Source: Martelella mediterranea (GTDB lineage Bacteria; Pseudomonadota; Alphaproteobacteria; Rhizobiales; Rhizobiaceae). Taken from it: 64,000 nucleotides of DNA. Numbering within the stretch: the first letter of the stretch is position 1; each line of letters opens with the position of its first letter. The notes under the pieces are model-generated. The model was not told the origin of the DNA, made no database searches, and saw only the letters and a program-made list of their open reading frames with translations. Where the stretch lies: assembly GCA_003001975.1 (NCBI GenBank), contig PVUG01000003.1, positions 62,001-126,000 on the forward strand. Direction: 5' to 3'. Made by a program: the position numbers and the translations under genes. Below, piece after piece: positions 18,823 through 29,488 of this stretch.

Positions 18823-19485
18823 TCATTTGTTCGTCATCGCGGCTTTTCCTTCAGTTCCGGGAGCGGCCCGGTACCTTTGAAGCATCATCGCGCGCTTCAC
18901 TACACCCTCTCCGGCCTTTCCCGCAAGCGCCGCGGCATGTTTAAACGCATTCTCATGCAAAAGAGTGTCGATTTCCGCAGCCCCGAAAGGGGCAAGTGCC
19001 GGAATCGGCCCGTCGGTCTCCATCTGCAGACAGAAGGCCTTGCGGGCCTGGTCAAGCTTGCGCCTGCCATCGGGCGCAGCATCGGCGGCATGGAATACGG
19101 CAAGCGCCGCACCACTTCTCACCGCAAGATCGACCTTGGCCGAACCGGCGACGAATTCACCCGCCTTGCGGGCCATGTTGATCATACCCGCAAGATTACG
19201 CGCCAGCAACACATCAACCATGTCGCCGAGATCTGCCGGGGCTTCCACCTTCTGTTTCAGCGCCCGGGAAAACAGATTTTTCGACACGGCCTTGTCGACA
19301 GCCCAGCGTTCCGCCGTCACCCAGCAGCCCCGGCCCGGCAGTTCCCGTTTGAGATCGGGAACGACCTGGCCGTCAGGGCCGGCGACGAAGCGGATCAGAT
19401 CGTCCGGCCCGCCGGTATTGCGGGTCACGATGCAGGTGCGCGCGTTCATCGCCGCCTCTTCAGCCACTTTGCGGGGTGTGCTCAC
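18823..19485 (-). CDS. ylxR: YlxR-family RNA-binding protein with L7Ae-like C-terminal domain
   Basis: A 220-aa protein. The N-terminal YlxR (DUF448) domain has ARTCIVTRNTGGPDDLIRFV and the LPGRGCWV signature. The C-terminal half (about 90-200) has the ribosomal L7Ae/L30e-like pattern (LLARNLAGMINMARKAGEFVAG). In Gram-positives YlxR homologues modulate RNase P and transcription; a nucleic-acid role is likely here. The GTG start with AAGG four bases upstream lies 6 bases after the nusA stop, so it is inside the nusA operon. Confidence 0.88.
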   Translation of the reverse strand: MSTPRKVAEEAAMNARTCIVTRNTGGPDDLIRFVAGPDGQVVPDLKRELPGRGCWVTAERWAVDKAVSKNLFSRALKQKVEAPADLGDMVDVLLARNLAGMINMARKAGEFVAGSAKVDLAVRSGAALAVFHAADAAPDGRRKLDQARKAFCLQMETDGPIPALAPFGAAEIDTLLHENAFKHAAALAGKAGEGVVKRAMMLQRYRAAPGTEGKAAMTNK

Positions 19486-19491
19486 AGGGCC

Positions 19492-21147
19492 TTACGCGCT
19501 CGTATTGCCTTCATCATCGGAAGACACGGCCTCTTCACCGGCGTCCTCTTCGGCAACACCCTCCTCATCTTCGCTCACCTCTTCGGCAACCACGAGGTCT
19601 TCCTCGGTGATCCAGCCGACAGCAAGACGGGCCTGAACGACCATGTTTTCAGCCTCGACCCGCGACAGGTCGAAACCGGACAGGGTCCCCTCGAAACGCT
19701 TGGTCTGACCGTTCTGACGCTCGGTCCAGCCGACGAGGTCGTCGGCAGCGCAACCGGCGAAGTCTTCCATGGTCTTGATGTCGTCCTCGCCGAGAGCCAC
19801 CATCATCGCAAGCGTCATGCCGTCGATCTGGCGCAGGTCGTCGGAAACGCCCAGTGTGCGGCGCTTCTCGTCAAGCTCGGCTTCCTGGCGTTCCAGGAAT
19901 TCCTTGGCGCGCATCTGGATTTCTTCGGCCGTCTCTTCATCGAAGCCTTCGATGGCGGCTATTTCCTCAAGCTCGACATAGGCCAGTTCCTCGATGGCCG
20001 CAAAGCCCTCGGAGGCCAGAACCTGACCAACCATTTCGTCGACGTCGAGCGCATCCATGAACAGCTGCGACCGTTCGTTGAATTCCTTCTGACGGCGTTC
20101 CGATTCCTCGTTTTCCGTCATGATGTCGATGTCCCAGCCGGTGAGCTGCGATGCGAGACGGACATTCTGGCCGCGACGGCCGATCGCCAGCGAAAGCTGG
20201 TCGTCCGGCACGACGACGTCGATACGCTCGGCGTCCTCGTCCAGCACCACCTTGGCCACTTCGGCCGGCTGCAGCGCATTGACGATGAACGACGCCGGAT
20301 CTTCCGACCACGGAATGATGTCGATCTTCTCGCCCTGAAGCTCGCCGACAACGGCCTGAACGCGGGAACCGCGCATACCGACACAGGCGCCGACCGGATC
20401 GATCGACGAATCGGACGAGATCACCGCGATCTTGGCGCGCGAGCCCGGATCACGGGCAACCGACTTGATGGTGATGATGCCGTCGTAGATTTCCGGCACT
20501 TCCATGGTGAACAGCTTGACCATGAACTGCGGATGGGTGCGCGACAGGAAAATCTGCGGCCCGCGCTGTTCGCGGCGGACATCGTAGACATAGGCGCGGA
20601 TGCGGTCGCCATAGCGCGGCACTTCGCGCGGGATCATCTCGTCGCGGCGGATGATCGCCTCGCCACGGCCGAGATCGACGATGACATTGCCGTATTCGAC
20701 GCGCTTGACCGTGCCGTTGACGATCTCGCCGATGCGGTCCTTGTATTCATCGAACTGGCGGTCGCGCTCGGCTTCACGCACCTTCTGCACGATCACCTGC
20801 TTGGCGGACTGGGCGGCAATACGGCCGAAATCCATCGGCGGCAGCGGATCGGCGATGAAATCACCGAGCTTGGCTTCCGGGTTGCGGTCGAGCGCCAGCG
20901 CCAGCGGGATCTGGGTGCTGTAGTCCTCGGCCTCTTCGACCACTTCGAGCAGGCGCTGCAGGTGGATTTCGCCGGTCTTGGGATTAATGTCGGCGCGGAT
21001 ATTGGTTTCCGATCCGTAACGCGACTTGGCCGCCTTCTGAATGGCGTCGGCCATGGCGGTGAGAACGATCTCGCGATCGATGGATTTTTCACGCGCCACC
21101 GCATCGGCAATCTGCAACAGTTCAAGCCGGTTCGCACTTACTGCCAT
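19492..21147 (-). CDS. nusA: Transcription termination/antitermination protein NusA
   Basis: A 551-aa RNA polymerase-binding factor. Layout: an N-terminal RNAP-binding domain ([19 protein letters not shown]), an S1 domain ([19 protein letters not shown]), two KH domains ([18 protein letters not shown] and [15 protein letters not shown]) and C-terminal acidic helix-hairpin-helix repeats ([20 protein letters not shown]). The start with AGGA just ahead gives the expected N-terminus. The operon order rimP-nusA-ylxR-infB is conserved across proteobacteria. Confidence 0.98.
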   Translation of the reverse strand: MAVSANRLELLQIADAVAREKSIDREIVLTAMADAIQKAAKSRYGSETNIRADINPKTGEIHLQRLLEVVEEAEDYSTQIPLALALDRNPEAKLGDFIADPLPPMDFGRIAAQSAKQVIVQKVREAERDRQFDEYKDRIGEIVNGTVKRVEYGNVIVDLGRGEAIIRRDEMIPREVPRYGDRIRAYVYDVRREQRGPQIFLSRTHPQFMVKLFTMEVPEIYDGIITIKSVARDPGSRAKIAVISSDSSIDPVGACVGMRGSRVQAVVGELQGEKIDIIPWSEDPASFIVNALQPAEVAKVVLDEDAERIDVVVPDDQLSLAIGRRGQNVRLASQLTGWDIDIMTENEESERRQKEFNERSQLFMDALDVDEMVGQVLASEGFAAIEELAYVELEEIAAIEGFDEETAEEIQMRAKEFLERQEAELDEKRRTLGVSDDLRQIDGMTLAMMVALGEDDIKTMEDFAGCAADDLVGWTERQNGQTKRFEGTLSGFDLSRVEAENMVVQARLAVGWITEEDLVVAEEVSEDEEGVAEEDAGEEAVSSDDEGNTSA

Positions 21148-21238
21148 TTTCCTGGTCTCCGTCCTTGCCACCGGAACCGCACCGGTTCCGTGAATATCCT
21201 AAAATCGAATGCCGCCCGTCAGCCGGGTCCGGCGCTCA

Positions 21239-21847
21239 TCAGTTGTCTTCGCTGTCGGCGACGTCTTCGTCGTCGTCATTTTCATTGGCCGCCTTCTGCT
21301 TGGCCAGCTTGTCGGCCCTCAGCGCCTCGCGAATGAGTTCGTCCGTCAGAATCAGCTTTGCGTCCGAAAGCGCCGAAAACGGAATGGTCACTTCGGACGG
21401 TTCGCCATAGGCAACGCCGTCGCGCAAAAGCGTGAAGCCATCGACATCGGCCTCGATGATCCGGCCGCGGAAGCGCTTGCGCTCATTGACGAGCACCGAA
21501 GTCTCGCATTTCAGGAGATGACCCTTCCAGCGATAGAAATCGGACTTGCGCACCATCGGCCGGTCGATCCCCGGCGAGGAAACCTCCAGGTGGTAGGCCC
21601 GGTCGATCGGATCTTCGACATCCAGCACCGGCGAGATGGCCTGCGAGACCTCCTCGCAATCCTCCACCGTCATGGTGCCGTCGAAACGCTCGGCCATGAT
21701 CTGCAGCGTCAGCCCGTTCTGTCCCGAAAGCCTGACACGCACCAGCTTGAAGCCGATATCTTCCAGAACAGGCTCGATCATGTCGGCAATCCGCTTGTCG
21801 ACGCCCGTTTCCACGATCAGCCGTTCTTCTCTTTCTTTGTCCGCCAT
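21239..21847 (-). CDS. rimP: Ribosome maturation factor RimP
   Basis: A 202-aa 30S assembly factor. Conserved stretches are [36 protein letters not shown] and [14 protein letters not shown], then an acidic tail ([14 protein letters not shown]). The ATG at 21847 gives the family-like N-terminus [10 protein letters not shown]. An open extension upstream runs through a terminator hairpin and is not believed. SD is weak. First gene of the nusA operon. Confidence 0.95.
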   Translation of the reverse strand: MADKEREERLIVETGVDKRIADMIEPVLEDIGFKLVRVRLSGQNGLTLQIMAERFDGTMTVEDCEEVSQAISPVLDVEDPIDRAYHLEVSSPGIDRPMVRKSDFYRWKGHLLKCETSVLVNERKRFRGRIIEADVDGFTLLRDGVAYGEPSEVTIPFSALSDAKLILTDELIREALRADKLAKQKAANENDDDEDVADSEDN

Positions 21848-21902
21848 CTGTTTCAAATCTGCCAAAAGGTTGCTCCAGGCGGTCACCACCGCCTCCCGCG
21901 CC

Positions 21903-21937
21903 AAATAAAAAAGAGCGGGTCCGCGAGGTCCCACTCT
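21903..21937 (-). terminator. Terminator-like hairpin in the rimP leader (possible attenuator)
   Basis: On the minus strand AGAGTGGGACC (21937-21927) pairs with GGACCCGCTCT (21922-21912) around a TCGC loop, with one wobble and one mismatch, followed by TTTTTATTTGG. It lies 56 bases upstream of the rimP start and there is no gene upstream on this strand for it to terminate. Confidence 0.6.
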
Positions 21938-22037
21938 TCATCTGACGATCAAGAATTTGAGCTTTAAATACGCCCTCGTCATTCAAATTGCAAGTTTTAT
22001 CGCCAGTGATAGCGACCACGCACGGTGCAGCGCATAT

Positions 22038-22066
22038 AGGCAAGAGGCTAAACAACGCCCTATAAT
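22038..22066 (+). promoter_or_regulatory. Possible promoter of the MFS gene
   Basis: A perfect TATAAT lies at 22061-22066, 61 bases before the MFS start. The hexamer 17 bases upstream (AGGCAA) is a poor -35, so confidence rests on the -10 only. Confidence 0.35.
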
Positions 22067-22126
22067 GTCATGTGCTGCCGGATTCGCACCGGCATAAACC
22101 CGGCAGATCAGGACAGAGAACAGTTC

Positions 22127-23773
22127 ATGCAGCCCGCGCCCGATCCGAAATCGCTTTTCACCCCTTTCGCGCATCCCACATTCCGCAATATCTGGCTGGC
22201 CTCCGTCGCGTCCAATCTCGGCAGCATGATCCAGAATGTCGGCGCGGCATGGATGATGACCTCGATCTCGGGATCGGAAAGCATGGTGGCGCTGGTCCAG
22301 TCCTCGACCACGCTGCCGGTGATGCTGTTTGCTCTGGTCGCCGGCGCCATTGCCGATGGTTTTGACCGCAGGCGGGTGATTCTCTCTGCCCAACTCTTCA
22401 TGTTCACGGTCTCCGTGCTTCTGGCTGTCGCCACCTTCACCGGCCTGATCACGCCGTGGCTGCTTCTGGCCTTCACCTTTCTCATCGGCTGCGGCAATGC
22501 GATGAACAACCCGTCCTGGCAGGCATCCGTCGGCGATATGGTGCCGCGTTCCGATCTTCCCGGCGCCGTCACGCTGAATTCCGTCGGCTTCAACATCACC
22601 CGCAGCCTCGGCCCCGCCGTCGGCGGCACCATCGTTGCCGTTGGCGGCGGGGCGGCGGCCTTCACGGTCAACGCCTTCAGCTATCTCGGTCTTCTGACGG
22701 TGATCTACCGCTGGAAATTCCGCCGCCCGGAAAGCCCGCTGCCGCGCGAAAAAATGACCACCGCAATCGGGGCTGGCCTGCGCTATGTCGCGATGTCGCC
22801 GAACATCCTGAAGGTCATCCTGCGCGCGTTCGTCTTCGGTCTCGCTTCGGTTTCGGTGCTGGCGCTGCTGCCGATCGTGGCGCGCGACGTGATCGTCGGC
22901 GGCCCGCAGACCTTCGGCATCATGCTCGGCGCTTTCGGCATCGGCGCCATCGGCGGCGCCTTTGCCAATTCGCATGCGCGCGCCCGGCTTTCCAACGAAA
23001 CGATCGTCAGGCTTTCCTTCCTCCTTTTTGCGGCAAGCGCGGTGGTGATCGGCGTTTCGACGTCATTGATGATCGATTGTCTTGCGCTGCTGTTTGCCGG
23101 CGCCTGCTGGGTGCTGGCGCTGTCGCTATTCAACACCGTCGTGCAATTGACGACGCCGCGCTGGGTTGTCGGCCGCGCGCTGTCGCTTTACCAGACCGCC
23201 TCCTTCGGCGGCATGGCGCTGGGCAGCTGGATATGGGGGCAGGTTGCGGAAAACCAGTCGATCACGGCTGCTTTTCTGGCCGCCGCCGCCGTCATGGCAA
23301 TCGGTGCATCGATCGGTCTTGTTCTCAAGATGCCAGCGCTCGAAAGCCTCAATCTCGACCCGCTGAACCGGTTCCAGATGCCCGAGCCGAGGCTCGACCT
23401 TCTGGCGCGCAGCGGTCCCGTCGTTGTCGAAACCCGCTTCATCATCAGCCCGGACGATACGCAGGAATTCCTGCGGCTGATGGTCGAACGGCGGCGTATC
23501 CGCAAACGGGACGGTGCGCGCAAATGGGCGCTGATGCGCGATATCGCCGACCCTGAAGTGTGGATCGAGACCTATCATGCGCCAACATGGGTGGATTATG
23601 TCCGCCACAACCAGCGCCGCACCGTGGCCGATGCCGAAAACCTCGACCGCATCCGCGCTTTGCATCGCGGAGAGGGACGCCCGGAAGTCCGGCGCATGAT
23701 CGAACGGCAGGCCATCCCGCCGCGCGACGAGGTCTTCAACCGCCCCTACCACATGCACCATCAGCATCACTGA
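22127..23773 (+). CDS. MFS transporter of the EntS/DUF894 type with a C-terminal ABM-like domain
   Basis: A 548-aa inner-membrane protein. Residues about 10-405 hold the 12-helix major facilitator fold (motif A-like AGAIADGFDRRRVILS; SWQASVGDMVPRSDLPGAVTLNSVGFNITRSLGPAVGG). The remaining 130 residues form a soluble tail (VVVETRFIISPDDTQEFLRL ... HHQHH) resembling the antibiotic-biosynthesis-monooxygenase ferredoxin-like fold. This fusion is known in DUF894 transporters related to enterobactin exporters. Substrate unknown; efflux of a small molecule is likely. The start at 22127 has AGGACAGA upstream. Divergent from the rimP operon. Confidence 0.85.
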   Translation: MQPAPDPKSLFTPFAHPTFRNIWLASVASNLGSMIQNVGAAWMMTSISGSESMVALVQSSTTLPVMLFALVAGAIADGFDRRRVILSAQLFMFTVSVLLAVATFTGLITPWLLLAFTFLIGCGNAMNNPSWQASVGDMVPRSDLPGAVTLNSVGFNITRSLGPAVGGTIVAVGGGAAAFTVNAFSYLGLLTVIYRWKFRRPESPLPREKMTTAIGAGLRYVAMSPNILKVILRAFVFGLASVSVLALLPIVARDVIVGGPQTFGIMLGAFGIGAIGGAFANSHARARLSNETIVRLSFLLFAASAVVIGVSTSLMIDCLALLFAGACWVLALSLFNTVVQLTTPRWVVGRALSLYQTASFGGMALGSWIWGQVAENQSITAAFLAAAAVMAIGASIGLVLKMPALESLNLDPLNRFQMPEPRLDLLARSGPVVVETRFIISPDDTQEFLRLMVERRRIRKRDGARKWALMRDIADPEVWIETYHAPTWVDYVRHNQRRTVADAENLDRIRALHRGEGRPEVRRMIERQAIPPRDEVFNRPYHMHHQHH

Positions 23774-24168
23774 TGGTGTGGCGTGGCGGCGCGTATGAAT
23801 GAGCCCATGAGCGACAGTCCGTTTCTGCGAAAGTGTTATTCCAAGAAGCTCGCAGCCATCATTCTCCCCTCAGAGAGCAGAGCTATAGCAGATGGCTTTT
23901 CCGCATAGCCCCCAAGTCTTCTCGCCCCGGAGGGGAGAGATGTCGCGACAGCGACAGTGAGGGGGGAGAGTACCCTCGCGGACGCCCTCACGAATAGAAA
24001 CGCTGCTTCACCCTCACTGCCCCTTTCGGGGCATCTCTCCCGCAGGCGGGAGAGAGTATATGGAGCGAGATCCAAGGCCATCCGCGATAGCCGTCCCCTC
24101 AAGGCGGAGATGCCCCGAAAGGGACTATGCGGCTACCCAAGTGGTCTGCTTCAGCACGCCCCCCGCGA
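23774..24168. other. Intergenic region filled by a repeat element
   Basis: No ORF is supported. Most of it is copy A of a roughly 200-bp palindromic repeat (23878-24080), followed by a partial extra segment (about 24100-24130) repeating the motif ATGCCCCGAAAGGG. Confidence 0.6.
23878..24080 (+). repeat. 200-bp dispersed intergenic repeat, copy A
   Basis: Made of three palindromic blocks: CTCGCCCCGGAGGGGAGAG, TGTCGCGACAGCGACAGTGA and CTCTCCCGCAGGCGGGAGAG, with CTTCACCCTCACTGCCCC in between. The reverse complement of 63063-63268 aligns along its whole length with only scattered differences. Confidence 0.8.
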
Positions 24169-25455
24169 CTACCGCAGCAATTCGTTCTTGAGGGTCGGCG
24201 TGGGCCAGCAGGTTTGCTGGACGCGGTTGCGCATCTGCCAGTCGCCGATGGAGCGGCGGGTCTTGTAGCCGACGAGGCCATCCGCGCCGCCGGTGTCGTA
24301 GCCCATGCCCATCAGCTTGCGCTGCATGGCGGCGACATCGGAACGCAACAGCGTGCCGGTCCTCTGCCATGGCTGGACGAACGGCCCCATGCCATACTGG
24401 ATACGGTCGGCAAGATTGCCGACAAACAGCGCGTAGAGGTCGGAATTGTTGTATTTCTTCAGCACATAGAAATTCGGCGTGACGATGAATTCCGGCCCGT
24501 AGCGCCCCTGCGGCACCAGCATCATGCCGGGCTTGCGCAATTCGTCTGCCGGAAAGCTCTTGCCCTGAACGCGGGCAATGCCCTGTTTCACCCAGGCCGA
24601 AATGGCGCGCGCATTGTCCGGCCCTTCCTGGGCGCAGGATACGTTGTCGGGAATCACGGCTTCATAGCCCCAGTCGCGGCCACGCTCCCAGCCGTCGCTT
24701 GCCAGATGCTTGGCAATCGTCGCCAGCGAATCCGGCACCGAATCCCAGACGTCGATAACGCCGTCACCATCAAAATCGACGGCATAGTTCAGGAAATTCG
24801 TCGGCATCAGCTGCGGCTGGCCGAAGGCTCCCGCCCATGATGCCTTGCGTTTGTCGAGGGGGGCGGCCCCGCTCTGGATGATCTGCAGCGCGGCGATTAA
24901 TTCGCGCTGGAACATCTCCTGGCGCGAACCGGTCATGAATGCCTTGGTGCCGAGCACCTGCAGAATATCGTATTTCTCCTCAGCCGCGCCATAGCCCATC
25001 TCACGGCCCCAGATCGCCAGCACGATGCGCCCCGGCACGCCGTAGCGCGCTTCAATCTGGTCCAGAACCGGCTTGTACTGGTTGTAGAGCTTGCGGCCCC
25101 TGACGGCGAGATAGTTCAGATTGTTCTCGGAAAAATAAGGTCCGGGTTCGGAAAATTCCGGCTGGGTCTGTCTGCGTTTCTGCGGCGGCTTGGTCCCCGG
25201 CGGCACCAGATCGGGCAGCGACCAGTTGATGGTGAGTCCTCGCGTTACGCGGTCATAGACGTTTGCCGAAACGCCCGACCGCAAGGCAGCGCTGCGCATA
25301 TCGGAACCGAGCCAGTTCTGGAACTGGCGGTCGACCTGGCCGCGGTCATAGGCATTGGCGACACCGGAAAGGCCGGCGCCTGCCGCAAAAGCGAGCACGA
25401 AGGCGACAAGCGCAAAGACAACACGGGCGGCATGCAGCGGACGGAACCTGAACAT
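24169..25455 (-). CDS. Membrane-bound lytic murein transglycosylase B-type
   Basis: A 428-aa exported enzyme that cleaves the MurNAc-GlcNAc bond of peptidoglycan to a 1,6-anhydro product. Signal/anchor residues 10-35 lead into an SLT_2/MltB domain with catalytic Glu152 in IWGREMGYG and SWAGAFGQPQLMPTNFLNYAVDFDGDG. A C-terminal peptidoglycan-binding domain follows (SDVAAMQRKLMGMGYDTGGA, about 365-410). AAGGAGAATTGCC supports the ATG at 25455. No lipobox is seen, unlike Escherichia coli MltB. Confidence 0.9.
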   Translation of the reverse strand: MFRFRPLHAARVVFALVAFVLAFAAGAGLSGVANAYDRGQVDRQFQNWLGSDMRSAALRSGVSANVYDRVTRGLTINWSLPDLVPPGTKPPQKRRQTQPEFSEPGPYFSENNLNYLAVRGRKLYNQYKPVLDQIEARYGVPGRIVLAIWGREMGYGAAEEKYDILQVLGTKAFMTGSRQEMFQRELIAALQIIQSGAAPLDKRKASWAGAFGQPQLMPTNFLNYAVDFDGDGVIDVWDSVPDSLATIAKHLASDGWERGRDWGYEAVIPDNVSCAQEGPDNARAISAWVKQGIARVQGKSFPADELRKPGMMLVPQGRYGPEFIVTPNFYVLKKYNNSDLYALFVGNLADRIQYGMGPFVQPWQRTGTLLRSDVAAMQRKLMGMGYDTGGADGLVGYKTRRSIGDWQMRNRVQQTCWPTPTLKNELLR

Positions 25456-25737
25456 CGGCAATTCTCCTTCGCGCGCGATCTTCAAAGAACATGGTTACCG
25501 AAAGATGAACACGGAAGGCCTCGAAACAGAAAAAGGCAATATCGCCAATCATGCTGAGGTGAGGGCAAGGCCGCCGGCGCCCCTCCCCGTGCCGCACTTC
25601 CAAATCGTTCCATGTTCCTCTACTAAGAAAAGGCGGTCGCGTGGTCATATAGGGTGATTGCGCCAACGCCGGACTTTTGTTTTTTTTTCAGGTCATATTT
25701 CACGTTTCGTTTTGAAAGATCAGGGATATTTGAGCGC

Positions 25738-26595
25738 ATGGATATCGGTTGGATCGAAGCCGCCTTTCTCGGCCTGTTGCAGGGGCTGACAGAATTCCTG
25801 CCGATTTCCTCGAGTGCGCATCTGCGCATTGCGGGTGAGTTTCTGCCGTCCGGCGCCGATCCGGGCGCAGCCTTCACCGCGATCACCCAGATCGGCACGG
25901 AAACCGCCGTTCTCGTCTATTTCTGGTCCGACATTATGCGCATCGCCAGCGCCTGGCTCGCCAAAAATCTGAAATTCGGCGACTATCCGGGCCGGCACGC
26001 GGAAGCGGATGTGCGCATGGGCTGGCTGATCATCGTCGGTTCCGTTCCGATCGTGGTTCTCGGCCTGCTCTTCAAGGACCAGATCGAGCATTCGCTGCGC
26101 AATCTCTATATCACCGCGACCATGCTGATCGTCTTCGGCCTGATCATGGGCTATGCCGACAAGGTCGGCGCCAAGAAGGTCACGCTCGACAAGCTCGGCT
26201 GGCGCGACGGCATTCTTTACGGGCTTGCCCAGGCGATGGCGCTGATTCCCGGCGTTTCGCGTTCGGGCGGCACTATCAGCGCCGGTTTGCTGCTCGGCTA
26301 CACCCGCGAGGCGGCGGCGCGCTATTCGTTTCTGCTGGCCGTGCCGGCGGTCTTCGGGTCGGGCTTCTACCAGCTGTTCAAAAGCATCGGCGAGGACAAT
26401 CCGGTCGGCTGGGGCGCAACCGCACTTGCAACCCTGATTGCCTTCGTCGTCGGTTACGCGGTGATCATTTTCTTCCTGCGGCTGGTTTCCACCCGCAACT
26501 ACATGCCCTTCGTCTATTACCGGCTGCTTCTGGGCGGCGCCCTGCTCGTGCTTCTGGCTCTTGGCGTGATCAGCCCCGGCGGAGGCACAACCTAG
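25738..26595 (+). CDS. uppP: Undecaprenyl-diphosphatase (bacitracin resistance)
   Basis: A 285-aa polytopic inner-membrane phosphatase that recycles undecaprenyl diphosphate for cell-wall synthesis. The two active-site motifs are clear: [18 protein letters not shown] (about 13-30, with E19) and [13 protein letters not shown] in the second half. About eight membrane segments. The ATG at 25738 gives the family N-terminus [12 protein letters not shown]; upstream codons are rejected. Confidence 0.96.
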   Translation: MDIGWIEAAFLGLLQGLTEFLPISSSAHLRIAGEFLPSGADPGAAFTAITQIGTETAVLVYFWSDIMRIASAWLAKNLKFGDYPGRHAEADVRMGWLIIVGSVPIVVLGLLFKDQIEHSLRNLYITATMLIVFGLIMGYADKVGAKKVTLDKLGWRDGILYGLAQAMALIPGVSRSGGTISAGLLLGYTREAAARYSFLLAVPAVFGSGFYQLFKSIGEDNPVGWGATALATLIAFVVGYAVIIFFLRLVSTRNYMPFVYYRLLLGGALLVLLALGVISPGGGTT

Positions 26596-26745
26596 CGCGC
26601 AGGCCGGTCACCCATCGTTAATCCTTCGGCGATAGAATGAAGACGTTGAACCCGAACGACTTGACCGGCCACTCACAGCCCCTGCTCCGTATTGATAACG
26701 GGAACGGGCCGTGACTGTGCTCATGCTCCAAGCGACGAAAGCCAG

Positions 26746-27438
26746 ATGTCTACGCTCTACCATCATCCCATGTCCGCCGCCTCGCGATTCATTCGTCTCG
26801 TCATCGGCGAATATGCCTTCGAGATCGACCTGATCGAGGAACGCCCCTGGGAAAAGCGCAAGGCCTTTCTGACTGCAAACCCGGCGGGCACGCTGCCGGT
26901 TTATGTCGATGACAACATGCGCGCGCTTTGTGGCCCGTTTGTGATCGCCGAATTCATGGACGAGACCCACGGGGTCTTGCAGCGCGAGCGCCGGCTTCTG
27001 GCCGAAGAACCGTTCCAGCGCGCCGAAATCCGCCGGCTGACCGAGTGGTTCCTGCTCAAGCTTGAACAGGATGTCACCTATCCGCTTTGCCGGGAGCGCG
27101 TCTACAAACTGCAGATGAGCAGCGAACGCGGCGGCGGCGCACCGGATTCGCGGGTTTTGCGTGCGGCCCGCGCCAATATCCGCCAGCATATGAAATATCT
27201 GGCCTGGCTTGCGGGAAACCGGGGCTGGCTTGCAGGCAAGCGCATGAGCTATGCCGACCTTTCCGCCGGCGGTGCGATTTCCGTGCTCGATTATCTGGGC
27301 GAAATCAACTGGGACGAGGTTCCCGCCGCCAAGGAATGGTACCAGCGGCTGAAGTCGCGCCCGGCCTTCCGCACGCTTCTGGCAGACCGCGTGCGCGGCG
27401 TTGTGCCGGTTTCCCACTACGCCGATCTGGATTTTTGA
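26746..27438 (+). CDS. Glutathione S-transferase family protein
   Basis: A 230-aa cytoplasmic GST-like protein. The N-terminal thioredoxin-like domain has [20 protein letters not shown] and [12 protein letters not shown] in place of the usual SNAIL/TRAP motif; the C-terminal helical domain has [22 protein letters not shown]. The first motif has S/A positions like plant/bacterial beta-type GSTs, but the catalytic residue is not certain. SD is weak. It is followed after 50 bases by queG, a neighbour pair typical of Rhizobiaceae. Confidence 0.85.
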   Translation: MSTLYHHPMSAASRFIRLVIGEYAFEIDLIEERPWEKRKAFLTANPAGTLPVYVDDNMRALCGPFVIAEFMDETHGVLQRERRLLAEEPFQRAEIRRLTEWFLLKLEQDVTYPLCRERVYKLQMSSERGGGAPDSRVLRAARANIRQHMKYLAWLAGNRGWLAGKRMSYADLSAGGAISVLDYLGEINWDEVPAAKEWYQRLKSRPAFRTLLADRVRGVVPVSHYADLDF

Positions 27439-27488
27439 GCCGCAAGACGCCACCTTCAGGAGAAGCGGCGCAACCGAGCGGTGGATCA

Positions 27489-28628
27489 ATGGCTGAACGC
27501 CGGGAAAAACTGAAACGCTTTGTGCAGGCGGAGGCGAAGGCAATCGGCTTCGACGCCTGCAGGATTGCGCGCGCCGAAGACATGCCGGAAGCCGCCGCCG
27601 CACTCGGCGAATTCGTCGCCAAAGGCTATTACGGCCAGATGAAATGGATGGCGGAAACGCTGGAACGGCGCTCCTCGCCGCTAAAACTCTGGCCAGATGC
27701 GCGCTCCGTCATCATGCTGGCGATGAATTACGGGCCGGAGGAGGACCCGCGCCCGCTTCTCAAACAGCCCGACCGCGCCAATATCTCCGTTTATGCCCGC
27801 AACCGCGACTATCACGATGTCATCAAGGGCAAGCTGAAGCAGATGGCCGGCCGGTTCGCCGCTCGCTCCGGTGCGGACGTGAAAGTGTTTGTCGACACCG
27901 CCCCGGTGATGGAAAAGCCGATTGCCGCCAAGGCCGGCATCGGTTGGCAGGGCAAGCACACCAATCTGGTCAGCCGGGAATTTGGCTCTTGGCTGTTTCT
28001 CGGCTCGATCTTCACCACCGAGGAACTGGAGCCCGACCGGGCGGAAAAGGACTTCTGCGGCTCCTGCCGGGCCTGTCTCGACGCCTGCCCGACCGCGGCA
28101 TTTCCCGCGCCCTACAAACTCGATGCCCGGCGCTGCATTTCCTATCTTACCATCGAGCATCACGGTGTCATCCCCGAAGAGTTCCGCGAAGCGATGGGCA
28201 ACCGCATCTATGGCTGCGATGATTGTCTCGCGGCCTGCCCCTGGAACAAGTTCGCCCAAAGCGCATCGGAGATGAAGCTTGCTGCCCGCGACGACCTGAA
28301 GGCGCCGGAGCTTTCCATGTTCTTGGGCTTTGACGACGCCGCGTTCCGGAAATTCTTCACCGGCTCGCCGATCAAGCGGATCGGGCGCAACCGGTTTGTT
28401 CGTAACTGTCTGATCGCCGCGGGAAACAGCGGACACGGTTTTCTGGCTGACCAGTGTCGCGTGCTCGCCGATGACGAAAGCCCCGAGGTTCGCGCCATGG
28501 CGGTCTGGGCGCTGGCGCGCCTGCTGCCACAGGCGGAATTTGCGGCATTGGCAAGAGCGCGTCCCCGTGACACAGATGAAGATGTTCGCCGTGAATGGCA
28601 ACGCGAGGAGGAAATGCTATGCATCTGA
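27489..28628 (+). CDS. queG: Epoxyqueuosine reductase
   Basis: A 379-aa cobalamin- and iron-sulfur-dependent enzyme that performs the last step of tRNA queuosine synthesis. The N-terminal part carries the DUF1730 cobalamin region ([21 protein letters not shown]). Two ferredoxin-like clusters follow: Cys190/193/196 with Cys250, and Cys200 with Cys243/246 ([11 protein letters not shown] and [10 protein letters not shown]). A C-terminal HEAT-like stretch ([20 protein letters not shown]) completes it. The downstream SDR gene starts inside its last codons. Confidence 0.96.
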   Translation: MAERREKLKRFVQAEAKAIGFDACRIARAEDMPEAAAALGEFVAKGYYGQMKWMAETLERRSSPLKLWPDARSVIMLAMNYGPEEDPRPLLKQPDRANISVYARNRDYHDVIKGKLKQMAGRFAARSGADVKVFVDTAPVMEKPIAAKAGIGWQGKHTNLVSREFGSWLFLGSIFTTEELEPDRAEKDFCGSCRACLDACPTAAFPAPYKLDARRCISYLTIEHHGVIPEEFREAMGNRIYGCDDCLAACPWNKFAQSASEMKLAARDDLKAPELSMFLGFDDAAFRKFFTGSPIKRIGRNRFVRNCLIAAGNSGHGFLADQCRVLADDESPEVRAMAVWALARLLPQAEFAALARARPRDTDEDVRREWQREEEMLCI

Positions 28629-29485
28629 TTGTTTTCGGCGCGGGATATTCCGGGCGGACGATCGGTTCGGCGCTGGCGCCGGACTGCGGACATGTCGCCG
28701 GCACCACGCGTTCGGCAGAAAATGCCGCAGCCCTTGGCGCATGCGGCATCGAGACCTTCATCTTCGACGGCCAGACCATCGACCGTTCGCTTGCCCACAA
28801 GCTGCGCTCGGCGACCCACATCGTGCAGTCGATTCCGCCGGGTGAGGATGGCGATCCGCTTCTCAGGATCGCGCGCAAGGCGGTGCATTACGAATTACCG
28901 TCGCTGCAATGGGTCTGCTACCTCTCCACCGTCGGCGTCTATGGTGATCATGACGGCGCATGGGTGGACGAAACGTCGGAATGCCGGCCGACATCCGAAC
29001 GTTCCAAACGCCGTCTCGAGGCCGAGCAGCAATGGCTGGAAACCGGCGAAAAGCATGGCATTCCCGTAGCGATCCTGCGCCTTTCGGGCATTTACGGCCC
29101 CGGCCGCAATGCTTTCCGCAAACTGATGGATGGCACCCAGAAACGCGTGATCAAGGAAAACCAGGTCTTCAACCGCATCCGGGTCGAGGATATCGGTTAT
29201 GCCACGGCCTTCCTCGCCGAGCACGGTTTCGGCGGTATTTTCAACGTGACCGACAACGAGCCCTCGCCGCCGCAGGATGTGATCGAGGAAGCCGCCCGAC
29301 TGATGGGTATCGAACCGCCGCCGGCCGTCGCATTCGAGGATGCCGACCTTTCGCCGATGGCGCGCTCGTTCTGGGGCGAAAACAAGCGGGTCAGCAATGC
29401 CAAGCTGAGAAAGCTCGGCTACGAATTCGAGTTCCCGAACTACCGGCAGTCGCTCAAACAGATGTGGGACATGAAAGCCTACTGA
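28619..29485 (+). CDS. SDR-family NAD(P)-dependent epimerase-like protein
   Basis: A 288-aa extended short-chain dehydrogenase-like protein. The N-terminal Rossmann motif is [14 protein letters not shown]. The active site region shows [19 protein letters not shown], in which the catalytic Tyr appears shifted (STVGVYG), then [13 protein letters not shown]. This resembles YeeZ/YfcH-type SDRs of unknown substrate. AGGAGGAAATGCT lies within the end of queG and the genes overlap by 10 bases, so they are translationally coupled. Confidence 0.85.
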   Translation: MHLIVFGAGYSGRTIGSALAPDCGHVAGTTRSAENAAALGACGIETFIFDGQTIDRSLAHKLRSATHIVQSIPPGEDGDPLLRIARKAVHYELPSLQWVCYLSTVGVYGDHDGAWVDETSECRPTSERSKRRLEAEQQWLETGEKHGIPVAILRLSGIYGPGRNAFRKLMDGTQKRVIKENQVFNRIRVEDIGYATAFLAEHGFGGIFNVTDNEPSPPQDVIEEAARLMGIEPPPAVAFEDADLSPMARSFWGENKRVSNAKLRKLGYEFEFPNYRQSLKQMWDMKAY

Positions 29486-29488
29486 GAG

